Positions 1 to 11,589 of a stretch of DNA of 64,000 nucleotides are shown one piece after another (positions within the stretch are counted from its first letter, which is position 1; each line of letters starts with the position of its first letter). The translations under genes were made by a program, and so were the position numbers. The notes under the pieces were generated by a model that saw only the letters and a list, made by a program, of their open reading frames with translations, did no database searches and was not told the origin of the DNA. Source of the DNA: Ligula intestinalis (lineage: Eukaryota; Platyhelminthes; Cestoda; Diphyllobothriidea; Diphyllobothriidae); contig JAYGXS010000008.1 in NCBI GenBank assembly GCA_036362985.1, positions 25,052,229 through 25,116,228 on the forward strand, written 5' to 3'.

Positions 1-1430
1 AGACGCGCAGACAACCTCTTATAAGCCACTGTCACCCCTGACAGAGGGAGGGTTGCAACAGCGGGCGCGTGGCGACGCCAGTCCACTCCCAATGCGGGGC
101 TCGTCTCGAGGCGGGACACAAAGTGTTGCAGCCACACCGTATAGTGAGGACGCTGTAGATCAGCCCAGCGAGACAAACAACCACCCGAGACAGTTTCTCC
201 GGTCGGATTGCAGAATTATGCCCTTCTTATTGTGTTCTTCCTTGGGGATTTAAACAGGGCGTAATTCAACGGTGACACACGTCAGATATCATCGTTATAG
301 CACTAACGACGCTGAACCCGTCGTTATAACAGTCTGTGGCGTCAATAGTTAGGTGGACGTGGGGCAGAAGCAACCACTACAAGACTGCACACATAGAGAG
401 GGTGAAGAAGACACTGGAGAGAGCAGACTCAGATGAGGAACTTGAATTAGCGACCCAATGAATGACGAATGCCTTGATGATGGTATCCACCGCCCCCCAC
501 CCCCAAATTCGCCGGAGAAATGGCTCCAACCCAGCCGAGGTACCGATCGAAGAAGGTGAGGAATGGAGTGTGGGTTCTGGATAGAGACGAGGGACTGAAA
601 TGTGCGTTGGTGCTGTGCAAGGGGCCTAGAAGAGACCGATCTTTGTGCCGAAGGGTTGCCATGGCAAACGAACGTCTTCGCGCGGAGGTTTTCTGCGAAC
701 CGGATCCCAGGGTGGCAGATATTTACAAAAAAATTAGTTTGACACACCGAAGTGAATAAGAAGAGCAAGTGGGAGGGATTTCAGATTTAAAAAAACGACA
801 CCTCGAGACAAGTAAGAAGGTTCAGTGGGAGGGCTTTGAGCCGTCACAAAGGACTATGCCAACACCGACATTGACAACTACGTACACGAGCTGGAAATCC
901 CTAACTGAACTGTCTTCAGTACAAATGACCCGTCATTGCTCAGCCGCAATGTAATGCCCCATGTGAGAGCGCTGGAGTAGAGCAACACGTCAGCCAATTT
1001 CTACAGTCAGGCTTGTGCAGACACTCTATCACATGAGAAAACTATGTATTTCGAAGTAGGCATCAGGCGTGGTGCCGTTTTTACGGGGAAAAGTAGTTTT
1101 TAGATAGCCTAAATGGGGTTTAAAAAAAACAAATTATCACAAATTATCACAATAAATTGCAGCCTGCAAGCCACTGCATCCATTCATCCTACAGAGACAG
1201 GACACTCTTTCTCCTACAGTGAGCGAACGCACATGAGCGTTTACACATACACTGTGAGTCACCCTCTATCCTGTCACTGTGCGAAACATTTTTTTAAATA
1301 TAAGATTTTGTCGTGTGTTATTTAAAACAACTTATTTCAGCGGACGAGCTTGCTCAGTCACTCCCTCGCATAAAAAATACCTTTTTTTCAGTCAGGCATC
1401 ATGTGCTCTGCTGTCGCAGAGGGTTGTGTT
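1..1430. other. No recognisable gene
   Basis: Short overlapping open frames occur on both strands (for example 349-768 minus and 520-759 plus). None shows a domain or motif I recognise, and the sense and antisense frames cover the same bases. No repeat matching the rest of the window was noticed here. Confidence 0.5.
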
Positions 1431-1439
1431 AGTAGGTCA

Positions 1440-1611
1440 AACCTCTGCAGCTGCGATCTTAAGGCCCTGAATCCGTGGGAGGGGGAAGGGTAGGAGTGAG
1501 ACGCCAGGTGGAAGGCTAAGGTGGTTAACCCTAACAGCTTCCAGACCCGGTTCCTTAGAAGAGGAGAGAAGTCATGGGAAGGCAAGAGTAGAAGGAATAG
1601 TTTATTCTGTA
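1440..1611 (-). mobile_element. LTR fragment(s), R-U5 part, interrupted by a solo LTR
   Basis: The minus-strand sequence matches the R-U5 part of the LTR family seen at 21789-22222: a polyadenylation-like AATAAA context followed by a conserved U5 block. It is cut at 1611, immediately after TGTA. The same older LTR appears to resume at 2046 beyond a younger LTR. Confidence 0.6.
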
Positions 1612-2045
1612 TATCACAGGGGGTTAAGTGAGTTAAACCCAACAACTGCGACCTTCAGTCCATGGTTACTTAGTGCAGGAGAGAAGTCAGTGAAGGCCAG
1701 AGTAGTAGGAATAATGTATTGTGTACACAAAGAAGAGGAGAATAGATGAGATTAGATTGAGTCGGGAGAGCCCGTACGCTCAGGAGATCGACCGGATCCC
1801 AAGTGACTGTTTGAGAGAACTCGGGACAGTAGACAGGGAGAAGGCGAGCTTTCCTTGGCTAGGTCGGCCTGGAGATTTTGGGCAGAGGGGCAGCTTGCAT
1901 CGGGAACGCGTGCAAGCATGCCATTCGTCACCTGCTCAATGAGAGGACTGTGATTGGCTGATTGAGACCTCGAGACACCGCATCGGTAAGCCTTTAAGAA
2001 AGTGCACTTCGACGCGAGCTAGTGAGCCAGGCACGACCCGCTACA
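1612..2045 (-). mobile_element. Solo LTR, family 1 (tRNA-Trp-primed LTR element)
   Basis: This 434-bp segment is the reverse complement of the LTRs at 20591-21023 and 21789-22222. It starts TGTAGCGGGTCGTGCC and ends CCTGTGATA in element orientation. No internal region follows, so it is a solo LTR. It is bounded by TGTA at 1608-1611 and 2046-2049, a plausible 4-bp target duplication from insertion into an older LTR. Confidence 0.8.
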
Positions 2046-2653
2046 TGTACACAAAGAAACGGAAAATAGATGGAGAGAAGTTGGACTTCGGAGCACACAT
2101 AATTCCGCTGGAGCGCCGTGGTCCTAAGTGACGCCTAGCGGCTGGAAGTGGGGAAATAGGAACGAGTAACATCCATAAATGGGGTTCCAATTAGCTCGCA
2201 AAACGAACAACCAAAAACAGGGTGAGTGCATCCTGAAACAGATCGGTGTAAAATAACCCATTACCAAAAAGGGACTTGCTTGAGTGGCGCTGACTGAGGT
2301 ATTGGATGACCTTGAGGTAGCTGGCCTTGAACAGTGACGCTGGACAAAGCAATGAAGCGTGTCGGACTGCAGAGACACCTACACACTCTACAAAGCTACT
2401 GGATAATAGGTTGGGGATGCCGGCGTACAGAACGCTGCGCAGTCCCCTCCCCCCAGACCTGCTTCACTGATAATTGATTGGCTTGCTTTGTTGTCCCTGC
2501 TGCTCCGAGTAATCAACTAATTGTTCCAGTAACTGACCAGCCTTCACAGGTAAACACCTGGGACGCGAAGCTTCAAATCCTTCCATGTCTCTCCTGCCTT
2601 CCAATTAGGGGACCTTCGAGTTAAATACCCTGCGCCTACGCGTACCACCGTGC
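2046..2653 (-). mobile_element. U3 part of an older, longer LTR
   Basis: These 608 bases match the reverse complement of 19983-20590, also 608 bases, with only scattered differences. In both places the segment abuts a family 1 LTR at the same base. The copy at 19957 also keeps the LTR start (TGTAAGGGGTCGTGCC), which is lost here. Confidence 0.75.
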
Positions 2654-2770
2654 CACCTGGCCAATCCGTCTGACCAAATAGCCTGTCAAGGCTGACTTAC
2701 ACAAAGGCCGCTCCAGGCGCTGTAATGATTCCCGTGGTCACCTCATGTTAGATGCGGCGTTGTGGCCCGT
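2654..2770 (+). mobile_element. LTR family 2 fragment (U3)
   Basis: The wording around AGGCTGACTTACACAAAGGC resembles the U3 portion of the LTR at 60941-61297. It is short and diverged. Confidence 0.35.
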
Positions 2771-2821
2771 GGTTGCTCGCCCGTTTGACAGACAAATTCT
2801 TGTGCATTTCTCAGACTTTTC

Positions 2822-2895
2822 TAGGATAACCTATGATTAGGGATTCCCGACGGAATCCGAAACGTCAGGACAATAAAGCTCTTGTTCCAGTGATC
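2822..2895 (+). ncRNA. Degenerate hammerhead-like PLE 3' end
   Basis: A 7-bp stem II (2841-2847 with 2852-2858, loop CGAC) is followed by GAAAC then GUC with cleavage C at 2866. That is the minimal stem III (AC/GU) seen in PLE-type hammerheads. The expected CUGANGA core upstream is damaged (it reads CTATGATTAG), so activity is unlikely. An AATAAA and then a TTC microsatellite follow. Confidence 0.5.
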
Positions 2896-2896
2896 G

Positions 2897-2955
2897 CTTC
2901 TTCTTCTTCTTCTTCTTCTTCTTCTTCTTCTTCTTTTTCTTCTTCTTCTTCTTCT
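2897..2955. repeat. (TTC)n microsatellite
   Basis: About 59 bases of near-perfect TTC repeat, broken once by a T run. It sits directly after the degenerate PLE 3' end and may have served as its target or tail. Confidence 0.9.
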
Positions 2956-2984
2956 CCTCTTGAACTGCTTCCTGGAACTCGCGC

Positions 2985-3149
2985 ATTCAATTCTGTATAT
3001 AAATTCCTCTCCTGTGTTCTATACTTCCTTCAGTATAGGATTAACTCTTCTTACCCCTGTGGCCTCCTATGACTTCTCTTCTCCCCTAGTGAATCAGGCC
3101 TTAGGATCGCAGTTTCTAGGTTTTAACTTACTTAACCCTCCTGCCATAA
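2985..3149 (+). mobile_element. LTR family 1 fragment, R-U5
   Basis: The end reads GATCGCAGTTTCTAGG, then ACTTACTTAACCC, then TGCCATA. This is the U5 terminus shared by the other family 1 LTRs. The U3 part is absent. Confidence 0.65.
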
Positions 3150-4181
3150 TGCTTTCAAAATCAAGCGTATCTGTCTCTCTATCTCTCCTGGCTACGCAAC
3201 CCGCTCAACGCTTAATTGAACTCCCAGCGTACAATGCGTCAAGCCGACACACTGTCATAAAGCACTTCTCCCCCCTCCCCGCTCCGAAAAAACCAGATGA
3301 GAGATATCCTATCGATTTTTTCGCCTTCTCGCGCATGCACTTACAGCCTGAGTGCGTCTTGTGACAATGATGATGATAATGATGATGGCGTTAGCGGCGT
3401 CGGCATTTACGACCGGAAATGATCATGGGACTGACGCGAGGAACAGTCCATTCTACTTCCACGCCCATGCTAAACCCTAATTGCGCCGCATTTTTAGCCG
3501 ATTTGCGCACATTTGGTCGGCGACCCGGCCTTAACTGAAGACGTTTTTAGGGCGCGCACCGAAAAGCGGGATTTTAATGGCCTTGCGAAATTGCGCTTGG
3601 TGACGCATAGCACAATGGTTGACGAATAATCGGCATGCACTTTATCTCCTCTAGGCGACACGGCAAAGTAAGTCTGTTCTCACGCCGTGTTACCGTGAGG
3701 GATGGTAGGCATGGCCTCAGGAATCCATGGCAAAGTCTGCGTTAGTTAGCGAGAAAAATGGTTACGGACACCCGACATACCCCTTGTAGGGGGGGGGGGG
3801 GGGTCCTCCCATTACTGTCATGAGATAGAATCCAAACGAGGCCGCAGAGTTTTTCACAATTGGGGCAGATGTATTATTCAACTCTGCAAAAACCCCCTCA
3901 TCAATAATTGAATTCTTTAAAAGGACCAGTGAGATATGAACCCTTCAGCGGTCGGCACCATCCACCTTTCCGTTTGCACCTGAGCGTAAGTGCAACTTTT
4001 TTGGGATGAAACACATGTCAAGCAAACTTTCTGCTCAACTATGCATCCCGTATGTTATGCTTGGACAAACCTGTAACGGAATGACAATAGAGTCGGTCGA
4101 TCGAGATGATAACGGCAGTTGTAGGAAGATACCTACTTCGAATGCATCATGGGGCATTTTTAATCATGAGGAAAACCGTAG
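3150..4181. other. No recognisable feature
   Basis: No coding signal or repeat shared with the rest of the window was seen. A 15-base G run lies at 3789-3803. A short GAT/ATG-rich stretch lies at about 3365-3390. Confidence 0.5.
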
Positions 4182-4470
4182 CAACTGTGATCGTCAGGTC
4201 CGGTTCCTTAGGAGAAGAAGAAGTCATGGGAGGCCAGAGTGGTAGGAGCAGTTTATTCTGTATAGAAGGAGGTAGATAATAGGTTAGAGCAGTTTGACTG
4301 TCATATGAGGAGCCAGCCGCCGGCTACAGTGCCGCGTCTGAAGTGAATTGGCCGCGGGAATCGTCACAGCATCTGGTGCGGCCTTTATGTGAGTCGGCCT
4401 TGACAGGTGATTGGTCAAACGGATTTGCCAGACGAACGGGCCTGAATGTGTACTCGTTGGCCACGGTGAG
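4182..4470 (-). mobile_element. LTR fragment, U5-R-U3, minus strand
   Basis: It begins with the diagnostic U5 block in reverse (GATCGTCAGGTCCGGTTCC...). It continues through the AATAAA-containing R region (read as GTTTATTCTGTA) into diverged U3. The far end is unclear. Confidence 0.6.
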
Positions 4471-5380
4471 ACTTGACAAAGGCTTGCCTAAGCAGAGTGA
4501 GTGACTATAACTTCGCTCACCTTTTCACGTTTTGCTTTCGCATGTGAGAAATTTGTTTGCCTTGCTACGTGTGAGTGTGTGTATGTTTGGGGCGGGAGAA
4601 ACTGCGTAAAATAATTTAAGCTGGGCACACATTTTGAAGGTGTAATTTAATCACATGCATGTGCATTTTTGCCTTCTTGCAAATGGTAATGTAAATGTGC
4701 TTCTCAGGTAGAATCCTATCAGAAGAGGGTGATGTGTTCACCGGGGGAGGGCATACTTGGATTCTAACGTTATGAGCAGCATTTCGTCAGCCCTTCTGCC
4801 AAGCTGTCACCAGAAAGGGTTGTGAGTGGCAAGCCTACTCTGCCTGGCTTGCAAATCACCACGGTAACCGGTTCCGCTTCAACCTCATTAATTGCAACAA
4901 CAAATGGCAACCCCGACGCTTTCACGCCTGGGCTGCCTTGGGTTGATAAAACCGATCCAGGTGGCAGGCAATTTGGCGGTCGATGGACCAATGGGAGCCA
5001 AGGGGTTTTCCTTTACTGTAAACAGACAGTCAGGGTAGGGTGCACACTGATTGGATTCAGAGTTTCGAGAAGGCAAGGTCAGGTCTAGCGCGGCTACAGC
5101 CAGCCATGAGGTAGAAAATGCAGGCGGCCCTGCGGGGGACTGACCAGGAATGTGAGAGGTAGATTTTCCCACGCGACTTGGCAGGCGGAGGCACGATGAG
5201 TCAGCACAGTGATGCTGATCCCGGCCTGCCGCAAGCATAGAGGCCTTCTGCGCCTGTCTTAATGTGCGATCGTCTCGCCCTGACTCACACAACCTCGCCG
5301 TCACAGTCGAAGATGTCTCCTGTCGACGAAGCATGGGTTGCCATCTCCCTTCACGCGGCCAACCTATTCTAATTTTCAGA
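4471..5380. other. Unclassified sequence with overlapping open frames
   Basis: Open frames of 88 aa (4822-5088 plus) and 148 aa (4888-5334 minus) overlap antisense to one another. I recognise neither. The block around 5190-5260 shares a short motif (GCACGATGAGTCAGC) with 10040-10080 and resembles 16475-16510, so part of it is probably an old repeat. Confidence 0.4.
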
Positions 5381-5383
5381 AGT

Positions 5384-5440
5384 TTAGTTTGGTGAGTATG
5401 CGTGTACTTTCGACAAATTCTCGTTAGGCCTTACATGTAT
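5384..5440 (-). ncRNA. Degenerate hammerhead-like motif of PLE 1
   Basis: On the minus strand: CUAACGAG (consensus CUGANGAG), a short AU-rich stem II, CGAAA, then a 4-bp stem III (A-U, G-C, U-A, A-U) with loop CACGCA and UC at the expected cleavage site. Two core positions deviate, so it is probably inactive. Related copies lie at 31138-31190, 49930-49985 and 58340-58400. Confidence 0.5.
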
Positions 5441-5934
5441 ATGGAAACTGGGCGCAAGTTCAAGCGTGTTCGTCTTTTCGGACAAGTGAGTCGAGGGAAT
5501 TGGGATGGGGTCGATAAGCGATGGCTGGTTGTGAGGTTAGGGTTTGATGGAGCAGTCTAGGCGAGGGGGGATGGGGGACCCGTGGGGAGGGAGACAAACA
5601 TAGCGTGGATGACTGCATGCGGCTAAGTGACTGTGGGACATGCCAACTGTGGGGCTTGTAGGAAGTTCTTTTGTGCACACAACGTGGGCTTCATCAGCCT
5701 GATAGCGGTCACTTCTGCTGTTGCTTGCAGGTGCTGACACAGGGACTTTGGATAATTTGGTGGGACCCTGTAGATAACTCAGAAAGCTTCGTTGCGGTCC
5801 ACCGGGGGTCTGGAATCGACCATGTGCGCCAGAATAGAGCTGTTTATGCTCCTGACTACACCTTTTCTCAGTCATGCTGGGAGTTGTTCCTTTATTCTTT
5901 TGGATAGGCGCCGGCCCGTGCGACCAATGTGACC

Positions 5935-6165
5935 ACAGCAGACGCGTCTTCGACCGCGTTTACTCCGCCCTCAGGGCGGCCAAGATCTGCTAAACCAAAC
6001 CTCCCTATGGTGGATCCATCTCTTCTCCTCTCAATCTGTTTTTTTTATGACAGAGCAGCCCCTCCTGACTATGCTGCTCCGACTCCTCCTTCTCCTCCTC
6101 CCTGCCGCCGGGATTGAGGCCCACCCGGCGGGGTTCCGGGTCCAACAAGGGCTACTTGCCTGCCT
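5935..6165 (+). mobile_element. SINE-like element inserted in PLE 1
   Basis: A 231-bp insert splits the PLE endonuclease region. It is flanked by a 12-bp near-identical duplication: ACCAATGTGACC at 5923-5934 and ACCAATGCGACC at 6166-6177. A second copy lies at 36703-36940, ending in a (CCAG)n-type tail. A box-B-like GGTTCCGGGTCC lies near the 3' end; no convincing box A was found. The duplication supports retroposition. Confidence 0.7.
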
Positions 6166-7159
6166 ACCAATGCGACCTATTCCACAGGAGCAAGTGAAAG
6201 TGTTTATGCACATTGAGGTGGTCTGAGCTGGTAATCCATCCTTACCTTCCCCATGTAAGATTGGGTTGGTTGAGAATAATACCTGAACTCTGGCTGCTGG
6301 AAAGGTTCTTGCAACGGCTTAGTCAAGGCGTCTTTTCACCAGTTCACTTGCTGCGTCCCCTCGAAAGTGGATTTTGAGGGATAGTGTTTTCTTTGCTGCA
6401 GTAGTTGCGGTGGTTTTTATTTGTTTTTCAGCCATATTCCTTGAAATAAATTGCTCAGGATACCCGTTCTCACGCAGTAGGTCCTCGATTTTCTCTGGCT
6501 CCTCCTGGATACTGTCTACTGAGCCTTTTGCACCAAGCATCGAAATAGATTTCGCATCTGTTGAAGGGGTACGAAACTGTTCAAATTCGTGTTCTGTCCA
6601 GACCAGGTTTTCTTTCGATACACTCTCCTTCGGACGCTACCGTTAGGTCTGCGACTTAGGAGGATGTCCAAGAAGGGAAGCGAACCTGCCCCTTTCACCT
6701 CCAGCGTGAACTTAATGAATGGATGTGCTTTGTGGACCGCATTTAAGAGTGCGTCTACGTCAGTTTCGGTTGCGGCGATCGCGAAGATGTCATCCACATA
6801 GCGACCATAGTGTTTTAATTTGCGGGTCTGATCACTTAGTTGAAATTTCTTAAGCTTGCCCATGGATATTTCAGCTAGTAGAGGTCCAAGAGCCGAGCCC
6901 ATGGCAACGCTGTCTATTTGTCTGTATAGCTGGCTGTCAAAAAAGAACTGCACGTTTAATGTGCATTTAAGTAATACTTCCTTCTAATTTTCTCGTTTTC
7001 GCAGCTGTTGCCTGGTTGCTCTGATGCACCTTCCCCTCATCTGCTCTGAAGTCGCTAGATACCGAATGTCCCTGCAGGTTCGGAAAGAGGACTTGGCAGT
7101 ATCAATTACCAGTGAGTCTGGTATGGACGCCTGTATCTAGTGGAACGTGACTGTGTGAT

Positions 7160-7490
7160 AATAAAGTAGTCCGGCCGTATGATAGATGATAGAACGTATC
7201 CCAATGATTATGAACTAGTAAATAACATAAGGCGTGAAGGTCAGAGTGTTATGCATAATTTAATTAGATGCTGAAGTAGTAGAATGTGGATTACAGGTAA
7301 ATGAATCCCGGATGAGTGCAGTCCAGCGATGAGCGGGCCGAACCCAGAGTCGCATTCCGGCGGGAGTAGTCGCCGGTTCCGGATGTCTGTAACCAGTCGT
7401 GAGGTCGTCAGTTCCGGGAGTGTCTTAGCGTAAGCAGTCACCTGCTAAGGTCCTTTATGAACTGGCCTTGGAAAGTGGTTGGCCAGTTAG
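7160..7490 (-). mobile_element. LTR-like repeat family 3, copy 1
   Basis: Shares long blocks (GTGCAGTCCAGC, GCATTCCGGC, GTCTGTAACC-like wording) with 16507-16975 and 56345-56805 in the same orientation. Read on the minus strand, an AT-rich AATTAAAT-type stretch followed by CTGACCTTCACG resembles the R-U5 layout of the other LTRs. No coding capacity. Confidence 0.55.
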
Positions 7491-7754
7491 GACAGACAGC
7501 GGGTGAACTTGAGCGGAGGTTTTGAAGAAGAAGAAAGCTATATTGAGGATTTTACAAACCTGAATTTTTAGCAGAAATGGCTCCATTCACGGAGAGCAGA
7601 TGGTAAGGTAAATAAAGGATCATTTTTAAAAGGACAAAGGTAAAAGGTCATGTAAAACTCACAAGTCAAGTATTTTACGACATTCACATCAACTATGGAG
7701 ACAGATCGGCTTTCAACTTCTCCATTACCGCTTCTTCACACGCTTTTTTCTTCG

Positions 7755-8035
7755 TGTTGTCATCCTACGGAGAATTGTCGATGTTGGTGTTGTTGGTGTA
7801 TTGCATATGCGACCGATTGGCCGCATTTGACAAATATTGGGATGGTGATATGTTGTAGATAAAATAACTAGTTTTCGTGCATTTAAAAAGGTAGCAGTGT
7901 ACTGTAGATATGACCCCATGATCACAAATGCAGACAAACAAAGCAGAGGATTAAAGAGGATGGTATAGGATAATAAATTCCCACGTGAATGGAGAGCAAA
8001 AAAATGGGTGGCTCGAATTCGAAAGCCGCGCCAAG
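7755..8035 (-). repeat. Dispersed repeat family 7 (single core)
   Basis: Reverse complement of about 28825-29115, with strong identity over roughly 280 bases. This copy lacks the inverted flanks that surround the other copy. The 131-aa and 100-aa minus-strand frames across it are not recognisable proteins. Confidence 0.7.
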
Positions 8036-8279
8036 ATTTGACACCTTCTGGTGCGCACTTGCTGGCGGACATGAGAGGCAAACATACGGGACATGCCCCA
8101 AAGGCGTGCGAACAAAGCATGGTCTAGAATACGAGGTCGCTACATGACCACGGTCCTCAAAGCATATTTCAGCCTGCTGTCTGTTGACCGTAGCCTTTTT
8201 TATAACTTTCGACTTGGTAAACAAAGCCCGTGGGATTTGGAGTAGTTCCGGGCTCCTGCTTGGCGTTGGAAGTTAGTAC

Positions 8280-8282
<3 letters not shown>

Positions 8283-8339
<57 letters not shown>

Positions 8340-8372
8340 GAGAGAGAGAGAGAGAGGGAGAGAGGGAGAGAG
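8283..8372. repeat. (GA)n microsatellite
   Basis: About 54 bases of pure GA, then an impure GA/GGA tail. Confidence 0.95.
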
Positions 8373-9035
8373 ATACGCTTTATCTTGAAAATATAATTAC
8401 AAGATTTTCTGCAAAAACGTTGACCATTCACCCTGAATAAAAAGAGGCACACAAACCACGTGACACCGGACGATCACAAATAATGCCTATTGGACGAACA
8501 CGGGACTTGCCAACATCATGACAAATCAGCCTTGTATGAGTCCCAAAATTTAGGCCAAATTGAACTCCGTTCAAAGCGGTGCTAGAGTCGTGGTCTCATT
8601 TTTATGGTTCGAATAAATCATAAGAGGGGTGAAAATTGGTTTACAGTGGGCATGCGAATGGAGAGAATAAACAAAATGGCCACTCATTTTCAAAAGCCCG
8701 CGGCCTGTCTCCGATTACTACATTTCAGATAATTTTTTTCTTCTCACAGTCTCACAAAATCACGCTAGCACTTGCAGATAGTAATGTTGGTACACTGTTC
8801 TGTCATGGGGACCAAATTCAGCGTGAACGATCCCTTTGATGTCGGAAAAAACCCCAACCAGCATGAACGCAGTGCTACTTAACGTTTATCATCGTAAAAT
8901 CACTGAGAGCGTTGGAGAGGGGGGGGGTTATAAATGAAAAAATCACACGGTCCACTGTAATTGTTTCTCATGAACGCTGCTTGGCCAAGTAGGTAAAAAA
9001 GGATGTAGTGGCCTAACTCCGAATGAAGCGCCCAA
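8373..9035. other. No recognisable feature
   Basis: Only short frames; no shared repeat or coding motif was seen. Confidence 0.5.
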
Positions 9036-9039
9036 CCTC

Positions 9040-9640
9040 TCGCCTCGCACGACAGCTCGTAGGTGCGCACCAGTGTCTGCCGACCTCCACTCCGGTCTGG
9101 CCAATAATCTCCCTGAGGCTGACTAAGAGATGACCTCGCTGGAAGCGCTTGTGACGAATTCCGCGTTCTCACTCTTCAGACGCCACCCTTGTTGCGTGGG
9201 CTTAGGTTAATAGTCTGCAGGCCCGGTTTTTTAGGACAGTTTATTCTGTACAGAAGGAGTGGATAGCAGGCAGGAGGAATTCGACTGTTGGACGAGCGTA
9301 GGTCGGCATCCGAGCGGAGCAGAAGCCAAAGTTCCAGAATTGCCTTTAAGGTAATTGACAAGGCCGGGAGAAGCCTACGGTGTGCGCGCTTAGTGGCCGT
9401 GGGAAACAAGCATGCGGCTGGTGTGCCGAGAACTGCGGTTGCGTGACTACCTACAAGATGGCATGAGGAGTCACTGCACCCTCATGGCTGCGGGTGTGCG
9501 CTCTTTTAGCTGACAACTTCTTCCAACCTATTCTCCACTACTTCTGTATAAAATACACTAATCCTCCCAGCGGGCGTCCTACTTCTTCTCTACCCATACG
9601 GAACCGGGCCTGAGGAAGAGCGGAACGGCAAGGATCTTCC
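9040..9640. mobile_element. Cluster of LTR fragments in mixed orientation
   Basis: 9040-9180 resembles family 2 U3 on the plus strand (CTGGCCAATAATC, CTGAGGCTGACT). 9185-9480 is an LTR R-U3 piece on the minus strand (GTTTATTCTGTACAGAAGG). 9520-9640 is an R-U5 piece on the plus strand (CTGTATAAAATACACTAATCC). None is complete. Confidence 0.5.
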
Positions 9641-10249
9641 CTATTAGCTTAAGCCACCGCGATAGACGCAAACCAAAAGTTGATATCAATATTCTGACCG
9701 AAGTTTGTCAAAGGATTAATCATCGACTACAGAAGGTTCCCAAGTCAGAAGTCAGGTAAGACCTATAAGGTTGGTCAGTATAATGTAAGAAATGGGCTAA
9801 AAAAACCCTCAGCGGAAAAGAGCTGCTCCCAATAGAAAGGCCAGTTGTTGTGGGTCTGCGCACCTGTGCGGGCAAAATTACAGGCAGCACTGTGATCGGT
9901 CCTTTGTTGCCTCAGCCAATCAGGAGAAGGTTCACACAGCTCGCGGGACTCATAACCAAGACGCCAGGCATCGACCCAATCGAGGGACAGGAAAGAGCGT
10001 GTGACGGACAGTCATGTATGCCGATAGTTCAGGCGACTGCAAACTTGGCGAGCGAAGGCACGATGACTCAGCGATGGTGACACCGATCCCAGGGCCGCCA
10101 GAAGTCCACTATCCCAAGCTCACGGCGAAGGCTGGAAATCCAATTTTGAGTCAAACCCGTCGCAGCTGCAGTGACAGCATATCGCAAATACGCGTGTCTA
10201 GGCTTGTACAGTATGGCAAATTTATGATGAATTTGACTTAGAAGTTAAG

Positions 10250-10860
10250 CGTATATTTAGTCATGTTATTTTTATCCACTGAGTGGATTTAATCCCGAGA
10301 AAGTCTTTGAGTAAGAAAAACTGCTTTTTAGCTCAGTTTTCGAGGGTAATAGGCATTAATTTTGGCTGCATCGGGAGTAGCCTGATATCAAGGAAATTTC
10401 CTATGATTTAAACCGCGACAGTACCTAACTTTCGATTCATACATATTGTGCAGTGGGAAAATTCACAAATAATCTAGAAAAGATTAAAGATATCCCTTCC
10501 AGAATCGGAAATTCAGTTCGAAGTGGATCAAATGTAGGCCAAGCCAATTCTAAGGAATCTCATTTATTTTCAGAAACAAGGAACAATTTTGGTTTTGAAA
10601 ATTATTTTTTACCTATATGTAGAAATTTTTCGCAAAAAATTCCACACAAAAGTTTTTACCGCACTCGTTTTGGCGCAACAACTATTTGGAACGTAACCAA
10701 AACTGCCTATATATTATCACGAAGACGAAGAAACAACCAAATTTTATCAAATATAAGGTACCTCGAAGTAAACTTTTTTGTACACTATACTTTCCACTGA
10801 TGCATAATTTAGAAATGAAACAGACGGAAGAATAAGAACTATATCAGAATCTTAGTATAT
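10250..10860 (+). repeat. AT-rich repeat family 5, partial copy
   Basis: Blocks such as GGAAATTTCCTATG and GAAACAGACGGAAGAATAA are shared with 46200-46690 in the same order. The 115-aa frame at 10453-10800 is AT-rich, low in complexity and not recognisable, so I do not call it coding. Confidence 0.5.
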
Positions 10861-10923
10861 ACTCGGCCACTCTGGAGGCAATCAACTACGGTTTGGATAC
10901 TTAAATATAAAGAGAAAAGTTGG

Positions 10924-11023
10924 NNNNNNNNNNNNNNNNNNNNNNNNNNNNNNNNNNNNNNNNNNNNNNNNNNNNNNNNNNNNNNNNNNNNNNNNNNNNN
11001 NNNNNNNNNNNNNNNNNNNNNNN
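10924..11023. other. Assembly gap (100 N)
   Basis: Exactly 100 N followed by a run of C, which looks like a scaffold gap of fixed nominal size. Confidence 0.99.
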
Positions 11024-11104
11024 CCCCCCCCCCTTCGCCCTGATGTTTTCCGACCAATTCCGTGGCCATCGGAATGGCCTCCTGAAATCATATAAAAATA
11101 GAGC

Positions 11105-11517
11105 TGTGGCGGTCTCACAGCCAACCGCCTCCAAACGCGAGATGCCACTGCGTGTCTTCCCAGGGTAAGTCTTGGTCTCGCCCAGTCGACAGCGCGGTGG
11201 CCACAAGCGAACGCGTGACCTTTGCTCTAGCCGACTGGGGCTCGCGTAGTCCAATCAGCGCTCTGGAACTATGACCCCTAAAAATCCTGCGCTTACGAAG
11301 ACTCGGAAATTGCCTCTGAGCGAGACGGCGGCTCACGCGCTCTCCCGGCCGGACACCATGCCGGACGCAGCGGCAGCTTCCTCCTAACCCTTGTACACAA
11401 TGCATTGTTCCTTCTACTGTCGCTTTTCCACCGTCTTCTCTCCAATCTCCTAAGGAACCAGGGCTTGAATGATTGTAGCTGTTAGGGTTAACCATCTTAA
11501 CCTTAACTCCTATAACT
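11105..11517 (+). mobile_element. LTR family 2 followed by a primer binding site
   Basis: About 412 bp, from TGTGGCGGTCTCACAGCC to CTCCTATAAC. It contains a CAAT/GCG-rich U3, GTACACAATGCATTG in R, and the U5 block TAAGGAACCAGGGC. The next bases are a tRNA-Trp primer binding site, which fixes the LTR 3' end and its orientation. A 5'-end copy of the same LTR is at 39494-39606. Confidence 0.75.
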
Positions 11518-11533
11518 GGTGACCCCGACGTCA
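11518..11533 (+). promoter_or_regulatory. Primer binding site for tRNA-Trp
   Basis: TGGTGACCCCGACGTC: 15 of 16 bases are complementary to the 3' end of metazoan tRNA-Trp, including its CCA. Flatworm CsRn1-type LTR elements are known to use this primer. Unlike the copies at 21025 and 52412, the match stops here. Confidence 0.75.
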
Positions 11534-11589
11534 CTCCGAAATTGACGCCCTAGCAGCCGGACTGCGGGCATCCGCGAGTCACCACTCTT

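Larger units (their letters stand above)
5384..6990 (-). mobile_element. Penelope-like element 1, 5'-truncated, degraded
   Basis: Read on the minus strand. The element opens with the C-terminal part of a reverse transcriptase: motif AMGSALGPLLAE, then the catalytic YVDD (6789-6800) within YGRYVDDIFA, then PFLDILL. It continues with RENGYP linker wording, then CSCGIGRIGRQ, which is the start of a GIY-YIG endonuclease domain. After a SINE-like insertion the endonuclease resumes (VPPNYPKSL, then AIRLMKPTLCAQKNF). The frame is broken by several shifts and stops. RT motifs upstream of about 6990 are missing. PLEs normally encode RT plus GIY-YIG in one ORF. A degenerate hammerhead-like core closes the 3' side. 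Confidence 0.85.

Noticed and set aside
349..768. 139-aa minus-strand open frame as a gene
   Set aside because: Overlaps an antisense frame of similar quality; no motif, splice context or homology recognised.
10839..11254. Open frames crossing the N gap
   Set aside because: They consist mostly of unknown residues and only span the gap.
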